Assembly (NCBI GenBank): GCA_021779275.1
Contig: JAJYAX010000034.1
Span: 1-9,438 of the forward strand
Source: Deltaproteobacteria bacterium
Lineage (GTDB): Bacteria > Desulfobacterota > Desulfobulbia > Desulfobulbales > Desulfocapsaceae
DNA length: 9,438 nucleotides
Direction: 5' to 3'
Numbering within the stretch: the stretch's first letter is position 1; every line of letters starts with the position of its first letter. The notes under the pieces were generated by a model, which saw only the letters and a program-made list of their open reading frames with translations, searched no databases and was not told where the DNA came from. This document shows positions 1-6,273 of the stretch, in pieces. A program made the translations under genes and the position numbers.

Positions 1-32
1 GTATCAAGTTGTCCATCCATCTTGAGGAAAAA

Positions 33-797
33 ATGAAGCCGGTAAATGTTGTCTGTATCAAATGGGGTACGAAGTTTGGCCCGGAATATGTGAACAACCT
101 CTATTATATGGTGCGCCGCAATATTACCCTGCCTTTTCGTTTTATCTGTCTGACGGAGGTCTCCACCGGATTCAATGAGGCCGTTGAAGTTCTGCCTCTC
201 CCGGTTTTCAAGGAGCCGCCGGTGGAGTATTTAAAAAATTGTCTGTGCTGGCGCAAACTGGCACTACTGGGCAGGCGCTGCCATGATATCGAAGGGAAGG
301 TCCTGCTGTTGGACCTTGATGTGGTGATTGTCGATACTATTGATTGTTTGTTTACCTACTCCGATAAACTCTGCATGGCTGAAAACTGGTCTCAGCCTCG
401 TCGTATGATCGGGCAAGGATCGGTGATCTGTTTTGAGATGGGAAAACACCCCCAGTTGCTGGAACAATGGGAAAGGGCACCGGCTTCCGTGTATAAAAAC
501 TATCAGACCGAGCAGGTCTATCTGCCACAGGCCCTTGGCAGAGAAGGTTCAGAATGGTATCCGGTCGAATGGGTACGCAGCTTTAAGGCCCATTGCATGC
601 CCGGCGGAATTTTAAACAGCTTCGTCACCCCCAAAAAAGAAAAGATACCCAAGGGCGCAAAAATTATCGCTTTTCATGGGAACCCGAATCCCCCTGAGGC
701 CATTGCGGGAGTATGGGGAACACCTGTACCATGGTATAAGAAGTGGTATAAAACGGTAAAACCTACCCAATGGATTGCGGATTACTGGTGCGAATAG
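33..797 (+). CDS. Putative glycosyltransferase with LDLD motif
   Basis: A 254-residue protein that is probably a nucleotide-sugar-dependent transferase acting in the cytoplasm on a surface polysaccharide. Residues 1-40 form an alpha/beta start (VVCIKWG, then GPEYVNNLYYMVRRN and LPFRFICLTE), as in GT-A fold enzymes that begin with a sugar-nucleotide binding strand. VLLLDLDVVIV at 90-100 contains a DLD (residues 94-96), the likely metal and nucleotide-sugar DxD motif. A C-terminal IIAFHGNPNP (211-220) supplies a histidine where many GT-A enzymes have a second metal ligand. A TTG start at 9 is open in the same frame, but the ATG at 33 is preceded by TGAGGA at a good distance and begins directly at the first conserved strand, so I chose it. 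The gene converges on the family 25 transferase gene with a 63-base gap. Donor and acceptor cannot be told from sequence, and I cannot name the family with certainty. Confidence 0.7.
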   Translation: MKPVNVVCIKWGTKFGPEYVNNLYYMVRRNITLPFRFICLTEVSTGFNEAVEVLPLPVFKEPPVEYLKNCLCWRKLALLGRRCHDIEGKVLLLDLDVVIVDTIDCLFTYSDKLCMAENWSQPRRMIGQGSVICFEMGKHPQLLEQWERAPASVYKNYQTEQVYLPQALGREGSEWYPVEWVRSFKAHCMPGGILNSFVTPKKEKIPKGAKIIAFHGNPNPPEAIAGVWGTPVPWYKKWYKTVKPTQWIADYWCE

Positions 798-860
798 TTT
801 CCCTTTTCGCATACATAAGAGCTTGGTTATGTCCGACAAGGTGACCATACATCGCTCAAC

Positions 861-1706
861 TCAAAGCCCCCGCAGGCGTTTTATTATAAACCGGAAGCCC
901 GAAAAAAACCAGCGGATGTAATTATCAACGCGCCTGACGGATTTCGTTATAATAAAAAGCAGTGGGCTTTGCAGAAGCCGTATATTGTCGAGTGTAAAAT
1001 CCAAGTCCCGGCCCGGGTTAGGAGCCATGCAGATATCCGACGGGGTGGCATTGTGGCCAACAAGACATGGCACAAACAGATAGACCTTGCCATATTGCAG
1101 CATATTTTGAGAGAACCATTGGTCGATGGTCTTATGGCGCGCAACCCATGACCAGATTGTCTGTTCATCCGGCAGCTCTGCTAAAATCCGCTCGAAGATA
1201 CGTCCATTCAACAAATAGGCTACCAGTCCTAGCGCCCCGGCTGCTTCCACCACTTTAACACCCTGATATTGGGCTCTTGCGCGGTAAGGAAAAATTGGGT
1301 CGACAGTACAGAGATTTATTGTTGACCAGTCCTCCGGAAGTTCCCTGACCAGACGTTCAAGCCCGTCCTTCCATGTCTGTGCCATTTCTTCTGTCAGAAA
1401 CGCGTCATCCTCAACGATCAGGACGTTTTTCCACCCGTGTTCCAATGCCTTCTGGATTGCCCGCCGATGGGATAAAATACATCCAGCCTTCCCCCCCCAT
1501 TCTCTTCTCCGCTTCTCCGGGATGCGAGCTGTAAACCAAGGCTTCAGGCCATAACCGGGTAGTTTGATTCCTGCCACCGCCGGAAGGCGTTCCGGCATTT
1601 TCCCGAAGGCTGTCTCCCATGCCTTCAGCCCATATTGAAAAACCTCCCATCTTTCAGGACGCGAATCCAGGTTAATTACATAGATACCGGCTACTTCAAA
1701 CTGCAT
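861..1706 (-). CDS. Glycosyltransferase family 25 (LPS biosynthesis type)
   Basis: A 281-residue family 25 glycosyltransferase, the family that includes the galactosyltransferases LgtB and LgtE of Neisseria lipooligosaccharide. Visible family marks in order: the N-terminal YVINLDSRPERW (10-20), GCILSHRRAI (75-84), the acidic IVEDDAF (97-103) that is the probable metal and donor-binding site, TIDQWF with D195, and a late SDI (223-225). The last 35 residues mix aromatic and basic residues (RWFFSGFRFIIKRLRG) and could hold the enzyme at the inner face of the cytoplasmic membrane. The ATG at 1706 follows a GGAGG ribosome site. Codons 70-72 contain eight consecutive G on the coding strand (1491-1498), and a slip of one base there would truncate the protein just before the ILSH motif. 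The acceptor sugar cannot be predicted. Confidence 0.9.
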   Translation of the reverse strand: MQFEVAGIYVINLDSRPERWEVFQYGLKAWETAFGKMPERLPAVAGIKLPGYGLKPWFTARIPEKRRREWGGKAGCILSHRRAIQKALEHGWKNVLIVEDDAFLTEEMAQTWKDGLERLVRELPEDWSTINLCTVDPIFPYRARAQYQGVKVVEAAGALGLVAYLLNGRIFERILAELPDEQTIWSWVARHKTIDQWFSQNMLQYGKVYLFVPCLVGHNATPSDICMAPNPGRDLDFTLDNIRLLQSPLLFIITKSVRRVDNYIRWFFSGFRFIIKRLRGL

Positions 1707-1779
1707 ACAACCTCCGCTTCAGAACAATTTCATCTGTTTGTAATCCGGCAGACCCATCCTGCACAGGATCTATGGTATT

Positions 1780-1809
1780 CTATTACATAGAGAGCGGCTC
1801 TCTGGTCAA
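1780..1809 (-). promoter_or_regulatory. Candidate promoter with palindromic operator for the family 25 gene
   Basis: On the minus strand TTGACC (1804-1809) is followed 18 bases later by TAATAG (1780-1785). The spacer contains a 7+1+7 inverted repeat, AGAGAGC-G-GCTCTCT (1789-1803), where a repressor would be expected to bind. A second short palindrome, ATCCTG-CA-CAGGAT (1756-1769), lies just downstream in what would be the leader. The -10 match is poor, so this is a candidate only. Confidence 0.25.
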
Positions 1810-1952
1810 ATGCTTTTTCTCTGATAGATAGATTCCGGCTGTCTCAGGAAGTGAAGGAGATACAGAGTTAATAGTGAAACTCAGATTCTATATCAATGTT
1901 GCTAAGGGCCTGTTTAAAAATAAAGCCTTAAGTGTTTAACCTCGACAACCCC

Positions 1953-1981
1953 TTGACAAGATCCCGGTGAAACGGTAAAAA
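1953..1981 (+). promoter_or_regulatory. Sigma-70 type promoter for the riboswitch-cbiK transcript
   Basis: A perfect -35 box TTGACA (1953-1958), a 17-base spacer and a -10 TAAAAA (1976-1981, four of six consensus bases). Transcription would start near 1988, a few bases before the 5' end of the cobalamin aptamer, which is where a riboswitch promoter should be. The agreement of spacing and position supports the call; the weak -10 is the main doubt. Confidence 0.5.
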
Positions 1982-1995
1982 AAGGACAAGAGTAG

Positions 1996-2270
1996 CTCAG
2001 GTACTTGCCAGATACCGTGGACGAAGTGTTTGGCAAGTTAAAGAGGGAACTTCGTGCGAATCGAAGACGGGCCCGCCGCTGTAACCGGGGACAAACCCTG
2101 CACTTAGTACCTTGCAATCCGTTATCTTGTTTTTTTACACGTAAACAGATTGTCTAAAGGTTCTTATCCAGCTCAGCTGGGTTAGCCACTATTTTCGTTT
2201 CTTTTCCCTAGAGAAGAACGCGGATGGGAAGGCGCGGGAGGAGGATGATCCGGAAGTCAGAAGACCTGCC
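1996..2270 (+). promoter_or_regulatory. Cobalamin (adenosylcobalamin-class) riboswitch aptamer
   Basis: The leader carries the conserved blocks of the cobalamin riboswitch in order. The closing helix pairs CAGGT (1998-2002) with ACCTG (2264-2268). A stem pairs ACTTGCCA (2003-2010) with TGGCAAGT (2031-2038). AAAGAGGGAA (2040-2049) leads into the stem CTTCG-TGCGAAT-CGAAG (2050-2066). The near-invariant CCCGCCGCTGTAACCGG lies at 2072-2088. AGCCACT (2184-2190), GGGAAGGC (2226-2233), then GATCCGGAAGTCAG and GACCTGCC (2263-2270) complete the core. About 80 bases separate the B12-box block from AGCCACT, longer than the usual short peripheral helix. This insert contains the hairpin CCAGC-TCA-GCTGG (2168-2180) and a run of seven T. 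The aptamer is expected to bind a corrinoid and repress the downstream genes. Confidence 0.93.
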
Positions 2271-2334
2271 TGGGTGGTGATATCATATTTTCGTGGACAG
2301 ATCATATGATAACGATTTTCGGATAGTTTGGGAC

Positions 2335-2373
2335 ATCCCGGATCAATTCTATTATTGGTCCGGGATTTTTTTT
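2335..2373 (+). terminator. Riboswitch-controlled intrinsic terminator
   Basis: A 12-base-pair stem with one G-U pair (ATCCCGGATCAA, 2335-2346, against TTGGTCCGGGAT, 2355-2366) closes an 8-base loop. T2366, the last base of the stem, begins a run of eight T (2366-2373). It sits between the aptamer and cbiK, so it is the expression platform: termination when corrinoid is bound, read-through when it is scarce. Bases 2338-2345 of its 5' arm are exactly complementary to 2246-2253 in the aptamer core, which could act as the antiterminator. Confidence 0.88.
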
Positions 2374-2401
2374 GCCCGGGCCGAATGAAGGAGTATGAAC
2401 C

Positions 2402-3388
2402 ATGAAGCATTTTGCCGGACGTACAGTTCTCTCACTTTTCTGCCTGATCCTCTCCATCTCAACGGTGCTCGCCCAGGAAAATCCGGAAAAAGACACCACG
2501 GCCATCGTCATCGCCACCTTCGGCACAACCGTTCCCAGCGCCCTGCCGGGGATACTGCATATTCGTGACCGGATGCAGAAGCGATTTCCCGGCACGGAGA
2601 TCCGGCTCGCCTTCACCTCGAACATGATCCGCAAAATCTGGCACAAGCGACAACACGACGAGACCTTTAAAAAGGCGAACCCAACCCTGCCGCAGGACAT
2701 TTATTCCATAAAGGGACCGCTCGCCGCCATTGCCGACCTCCAGGACGAAGGGTTTGCCACCATCCTGGTCCAGCCGGGACATATCAGTCTGGGCGAGGAA
2801 TATCTGGATCTTGTCTCCTATATCGACGGCCTGAACTCCATCCATACCATTAAGGCAAAAAACCAGCCTTTTCTGAGACTGGTCGTCAGTCGGCCAGCCC
2901 TGGGAACAATGGGGCCCAAACATCCCTATGTCGATGATATCAACGAGGTGGCCAAGGCGCTGGCAGCAGACGTGCAAAAGGCGAAAGAGGCGGGAGCAGC
3001 CCTTCTGTATATGGGCCATGGCAATGACACTTTTCCCTCCAGCGGCGCCTATCTCCAACTTGTTGATGTGATGAACACCCTCTACCCGGAGACAAAGACC
3101 TATCTCACCACCGTGGAAGGGTTCCCGAATCTCGATATTATCATGAAGCAGATGAAACGGGACAAGGTCACCACGGTCCTGCTGAAACCCTTTATGGATG
3201 TGGCCGGCGATCATGCCCATAACGATATGGCGGGGAGCGGGCCGGAGAGCATGAAATCCATTTTGACCAAGAACGGGTTCCAGGTGAGCACGGTCATGGT
3301 GGGCCTGGGAGAGCAGGACGGCTTCGCCGATGTCTTTGTCGACCATCTGGCCCAGACCGCAACCGACTACGGGATTACCCTGAAATAA
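2402..3388 (+). CDS. cbiK: Periplasmic CbiK-type cobaltochelatase
   Basis: A 328-residue class II chelatase of the CbiK family, which inserts Co(II) into sirohydrochlorin in the early-cobalt (anaerobic) route to B12. Residues 1-24 form a signal peptide (MKHFAGR, hydrophobic TVLSLFCLILSISTVL, then A before the cut at Q25), so the enzyme should work in the periplasm, like the CbiK-P form described in Desulfovibrio vulgaris. Motifs: VIATFGTT (36-43), VQPGHISLGEEY (123-134) with H127, YMGHGNDTFPSSGAY (203-217) with H206, and DVAGDHAHNDMAGSGPES (266-283). H127 and H206 match the positions of the two metal-binding histidines of Salmonella CbiK. AAGGAG (2388-2393) lies eight bases before the ATG. 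The gene is first in the riboswitch transcript. A periplasmic site is odd for a B12-pathway enzyme, and a role in tetrapyrrole or metal uptake is the alternative. Confidence 0.92.
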   Translation: MKHFAGRTVLSLFCLILSISTVLAQENPEKDTTAIVIATFGTTVPSALPGILHIRDRMQKRFPGTEIRLAFTSNMIRKIWHKRQHDETFKKANPTLPQDIYSIKGPLAAIADLQDEGFATILVQPGHISLGEEYLDLVSYIDGLNSIHTIKAKNQPFLRLVVSRPALGTMGPKHPYVDDINEVAKALAADVQKAKEAGAALLYMGHGNDTFPSSGAYLQLVDVMNTLYPETKTYLTTVEGFPNLDIIMKQMKRDKVTTVLLKPFMDVAGDHAHNDMAGSGPESMKSILTKNGFQVSTVMVGLGEQDGFADVFVDHLAQTATDYGITLK

Positions 3389-3392
3389 CAAC

Positions 3393-3424
3393 GGCGGAGG
3401 CCTGCTCCCGGGCAGGCCTCCGCC
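3393..3424 (+). other. Strong intercistronic RNA hairpin without U-tract
   Basis: A perfect 13-base-pair GC-rich stem, GGCGGAGGCCTGC against GCAGGCCTCCGCC, with loop TCCCGG, begins four bases after the cbiK stop. No T-run follows, so it is not a standard intrinsic terminator. It could protect the cbiK message from 3' decay or reduce transcription into the next gene, and so set their ratio. Confidence 0.75.
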
Positions 3425-3473
3425 TGTATGGAGGCACGGCCTTCATTCAAAACCAGTCATCGTGGAGTTGAAT

Positions 3474-4445
3474 ATGCATCTAAAAAAATTGCCCCATTTC
3501 CCGCAAGCCGGGAAATTGCTGCCCCCCCTGCTCATCGTTATCCTTGCCTTTCTCCTCCTCTTGCCCCTCCGGAACAAGGCGGGAGCAGCCGAGCTGACCG
3601 ATCAGAGCGGCAAGACCATCCATTTCGACCATCCCTTCACCCGGATCATCTCGCTCTACGGTGCGCATACGGAGAATCTCGCCGCTCTTGGCCTTAACCA
3701 AGAGATCATCGGCAGGACAGGTGATGACGACTATCCCGCCTCGATTACCGCGAAACCCGAATTCAGCGACCTAGACAACCCGGAAAAATTCATTGCGGCC
3801 CGGCCCGATCTCATTCTGGTCCGTCCGATGCTGGAAAACAGACATCCCGAACTCTTCACCTCACTGCAAAAGGCCGGAATAACAATAGTCTCTCTGCAAC
3901 CTACCGATATCGGCCAGATGTATGCCTACTGGCGGGATCTGGGTTTACTTACCGGCAAGACCAAGGAGGCGGAGGCGATGATCAAGAAATTCAAATCAGG
4001 ACTTGCCCAGGTTCGCGAGACATTCAAGGATATTCCGGAAGACAAACGTCCCAAGGTCTATTTTGAATCGATCCATGAGATGATGCGGACCTTCTCTCCC
4101 CAGTCCATCAGCCTCTTTTCCCTGCAAAGCGCCGGAGGAATAAACATCGCGACGGATGCGGCACCACGCCATTCGACCAATATCGCCGATTACGGCAAGG
4201 AGCGGATACTCTCCCATGCCGACGCTATCGACGTCTTTCTGGCCCAGACCGGGCGGATGAACAGGGTGGATAAGATGATGATCCTGGAGGAACCGGGATT
4301 CCAGTCTATCAAGGCCATCAAAGACGGCAGGGTCTATCTGATTGACGAGAAGCAGGTCTCACGTCCAACCCTCCGTCTTCTCTCAGGAATCCAGAAACTT
4401 AATACGCTCCTCTATCCAACCGCCGGGCAGACGGGCAGGCAGTAA
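3474..4445 (+). CDS. ABC-type periplasmic binding protein, BtuF/FepB fold
   Basis: A 323-residue solute-binding protein of the class with a single backbone helix between two lobes, which binds cobalamin, heme, siderophores or metal ions and delivers them to an inner-membrane ABC importer. Residues 1-38 are a signal sequence with a strong hydrophobic core (LLPPLLIVILAFLLLLPL) and probable cleavage near AGA-AE. Family marks: RIISLYGAHTENLAALGL (57-74), EKFIAARPDLILVRP (104-118), the RPKVYFES strand (192-199), SAGGINIA (219-226), HADAIDVFLAQ (248-258) and IKAIKDGRVYLID (279-291). A GTG at 3462 would add four residues, but ATG 3474 has GGAG six bases upstream and is preferred. It lies 85 bases after cbiK and may share its transcript. 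No permease or ATPase follows. The ligand is unknown; a corrinoid, tetrapyrrole or cobalt is inferred from the riboswitch and cbiK. Confidence 0.85.
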   Translation: MHLKKLPHFPQAGKLLPPLLIVILAFLLLLPLRNKAGAAELTDQSGKTIHFDHPFTRIISLYGAHTENLAALGLNQEIIGRTGDDDYPASITAKPEFSDLDNPEKFIAARPDLILVRPMLENRHPELFTSLQKAGITIVSLQPTDIGQMYAYWRDLGLLTGKTKEAEAMIKKFKSGLAQVRETFKDIPEDKRPKVYFESIHEMMRTFSPQSISLFSLQSAGGINIATDAAPRHSTNIADYGKERILSHADAIDVFLAQTGRMNRVDKMMILEEPGFQSIKAIKDGRVYLIDEKQVSRPTLRLLSGIQKLNTLLYPTAGQTGRQ

Positions 4446-4487
4446 GCTGTCCGGGTCTCCCGCGGGGCGCAGCCGGAAATAAATCCC

Positions 4488-4518
4488 TTGAGACTTTGCC
4501 TAATTGGTGTTACATAAT
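4488..4518 (+). promoter_or_regulatory. Candidate promoter for the outer-membrane protein gene
   Basis: The 137-base gap before the barrel gene turns AT-rich after 4475. TTGAGA (4488-4493) is followed 17 bases later by TACATA (4511-4516), which overlaps a CATAAT (4513-4518). This suggests that the barrel gene can be transcribed on its own as well as from the riboswitch operon. No clear terminator separates it from the binding-protein gene. Confidence 0.3.
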
Positions 4519-4582
4519 TTTTTATTGTGTTATTAATTGAGGTTTTTAGCAGATATCATCACCTACCACCAAGGAGACAACC

Positions 4583-5332
4583 ATGGATACCAGGATTTCC
4601 ATCTGCGGATGCGCACTCTGCATCGCAATGATCACTCCCGCCGCATGGGCCGGCCACCCGCTGGTCACCGATGACACCGGCACCCAAGGGCAGGGGCATT
4701 TTCAACTCGAGGTCAATGGCCAGTACAATAATAACAAAGAAGACGGAAAAACCATCACCGGAGGCCAGGCCGCCGCCGCCCTGTCCTACGGCCTCACCGA
4801 CACCATCGATGTGGTAGTGGGCACCCCCTATCTCTGGACCGAAGATGCAAATGGCCTTTCGGATATGAGCGTGGATGTCAAATTCCGTATCTTTGAAAAC
4901 GACGGACTGAGCTTTGCGGTGAAACCGGGTCTGAGCCTCCCCACCGGAGATCAGGGGAACGGACTGGGGACGGGGAAAGTAGGGGGGCATCTCTACCTGA
5001 TCGGGACCAAAGAGACCGGTCCATGGTGCTTCAGTGTCAATCTGGGATATATCAGAAATGAAACGGATATGGATGCCGATTCCGTTGAGAAGAATATCTG
5101 GCATATCTCGGCATCCGGCGCCTATGCCTTGAATGATCACTGGAAGCTGGTCGCAGATATTGTTACTGAGCGGAATACCGACCGGAATGCCGACAATGAC
5201 CCGGTTGAAGCCATAGCCGGCGTGATCTATTCACCAACCAAGGATATCGACCTTGATCTGGGAATAAAAAGAGGAATAACCTCCTCAGCCCCCGACTGGT
5301 CCCTGATGGCGGGAACAACCTTCAGGTTTTAG
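4583..5332 (+). CDS. Outer-membrane beta-barrel protein, Phenol_MetA_deg-like
   Basis: A 249-residue exported protein resembling the Phenol_MetA_deg family, outer-membrane barrels often annotated as transporters. Residues 1-23 are a signal peptide ending AWA before GHPLVTDDTGTQG, a typical mature N-terminus for the family. The rest alternates short polar and hydrophobic strands separated by Gly/Asp/Asn turns. It includes GLSDMSVDVKFRIF (91-104) and LSLPTGD (117-123), and ends TTFRF with a terminal phenylalanine, as expected for recognition by the Bam machinery. AAGGAG (4571-4576) lies six bases before the ATG. Its place behind a cobaltochelatase and a periplasmic binding protein suggests that it passes metal, corrinoid or tetrapyrrole across the outer membrane. 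It lacks the plug domain and TonB box of BtuB-type receptors and is far shorter, so active transport is unlikely. The substrate is not known. Confidence 0.8.
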   Translation: MDTRISICGCALCIAMITPAAWAGHPLVTDDTGTQGQGHFQLEVNGQYNNNKEDGKTITGGQAAAALSYGLTDTIDVVVGTPYLWTEDANGLSDMSVDVKFRIFENDGLSFAVKPGLSLPTGDQGNGLGTGKVGGHLYLIGTKETGPWCFSVNLGYIRNETDMDADSVEKNIWHISASGAYALNDHWKLVADIVTERNTDRNADNDPVEAIAGVIYSPTKDIDLDLGIKRGITSSAPDWSLMAGTTFRF

Positions 5333-5350
5333 ATCTGATAATTGGGCCGC

Positions 5351-5380
5351 AATAACACCGAGCAGGCCGTTATTCCTTTT
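5351..5380 (+). terminator. Weak terminator-like hairpin between convergent genes
   Basis: AATAAC (5351-5356) and GTTATT (5369-5374) form a 6-base-pair stem around a 12-base loop, followed by CC and four T. It lies in the 106-base gap between the barrel gene and the convergent hsdS, where a terminator is expected. Stem and T-run are both short, and nothing else was recognised in this gap. Confidence 0.25.
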
Positions 5381-5438
5381 GCCGTGCGTGAGTGAAAGAG
5401 CCAAAACTCGAAGAGGAGCGGTTGATAAATGACGGCCT

Positions 5439-6273
5439 TTATATCGCGGCCATGACGGAATTGAGAAGCTCGGTCTGTTTACCGGTGGCGGCGGCAATCC
5501 GCTGCTCCAGCTTGTCGCAGAGGGCCATGAGTTGATCAATCTTGGCGACGATGCGGTGTTGTTCGGGGAGAGGAGGAAGAGAAAAAATGAATTTCTCAAT
5601 TTCCGATAAATAAAGGCATGGTTGTGCTCCTCCTCGTTTTCTTGCATGTATAGAATCTTGCAAAAGATTGGAGTCCATCGCGTATTTAAAATATGAAGAA
5701 TTTGTGAGCAACGGCTTTATTAGTGCTACACTTCTGACTAATGCAAAATCCGCATCATGTGGCACTAATGATGTCCGGCCTATTGTTCCTCCTACAGAAA
5801 CAATCAACAGATCCCCAGTATCCGGACAGCATCTCTCCCTGGACTTAAGGTAGTGTTGTTCAGAAATGCAGTCACAATTTTCAAAGTCCAAATAACCATT
5901 CCGAACATTTTTAGCTGAAAGTAATCTAAAACCAGCTGGTATCCTCGGCGGTGTTTTGTGATCGCCATCTGTTATCTTGGAGGTAATTTGTCCCAACCTC
6001 ACCCATTCCCACCCATCCGGCACCTCATAAGGCATTTCCTCCGCCTTAATCTCCGGCAATACCTTGGCCTTCTTAATCTTCCCTTCCTTCACCAACCGCC
6101 GTCTCTCCCTCTCAATCTCCTTTAGCAACTCACCGGCGGGCGGATCATTCGGGTCCTGCGGCACCAGTTTCCCCTGCATGGCCAGGGTCAGGATCAGCTC
6201 GCAGTTTCTTGATGCCATCGGGGGCGGCAAAGGCGGTATCGAAGTGCTGTTCCAGGATTTGGGCGGTGTTCAT
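5439..6273 (-). pseudogene. hsdS: Type I specificity subunit HsdS, frameshifted, one recognition domain
   Basis: HsdS chooses the DNA target for the type I methyltransferase and restriction complex. The natural start is the ATG at 6273, which overlaps the DUF1016 stop and begins MNTAQILEQHFDTAFAAPDG, a familiar HsdS N-terminus. That frame runs out after 42 residues (stop 6145-6147). Near 6195-6204 the frame moves by a net loss of two bases: KKLR is followed by an out-of-frame tail, while ELILTLAMQGKLVPQDPNDPP continues in the other frame to 5439. A start at TTG 6230 or ATG 6218 could still give about 260 residues. Those hold a linker, one target-recognition domain (PDGWEWVRLG to FIFSLPPLPEQ) and a conserved helix, EQHRIVAKIDQLMALCDKLE. 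Most HsdS proteins have two recognition domains, so this is a half-size form. The recognition-domain DNA (about 5600-5960) is more AT-rich than its surroundings, as is common. Confidence 0.8.

Noticed and set aside
1874..1939. Short GTG-started frame of about 21 codons before the riboswitch promoter
   Set aside because: No ribosome site at a usable distance and no recognisable product; it is a chance frame in an AT-rich leader.
2130..2136. Run of seven T in the riboswitch insert as a possible early terminator
   Set aside because: No stable GC-rich stem directly precedes it, and the convincing terminator lies downstream at 2335-2373.
2459..3391. A 310-codon open frame on the - strand opposite cbiK
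   Set aside because: It is the shadow of a clearly recognised cbiK, with no domain of its own and no operon context.
3522..3528. Run of seven C in the signal peptide of the binding-protein gene as a phase-variation site
   Set aside because: It encodes Leu-Pro-Pro-Leu within a normal signal sequence, is short, and there is no reason to expect switching of this protein.
6145..6273. A separate 42-residue small gene before hsdS
   Set aside because: Its first 25 residues are the natural N-terminus of HsdS, and the remainder is out-of-frame readthrough after the frameshift.
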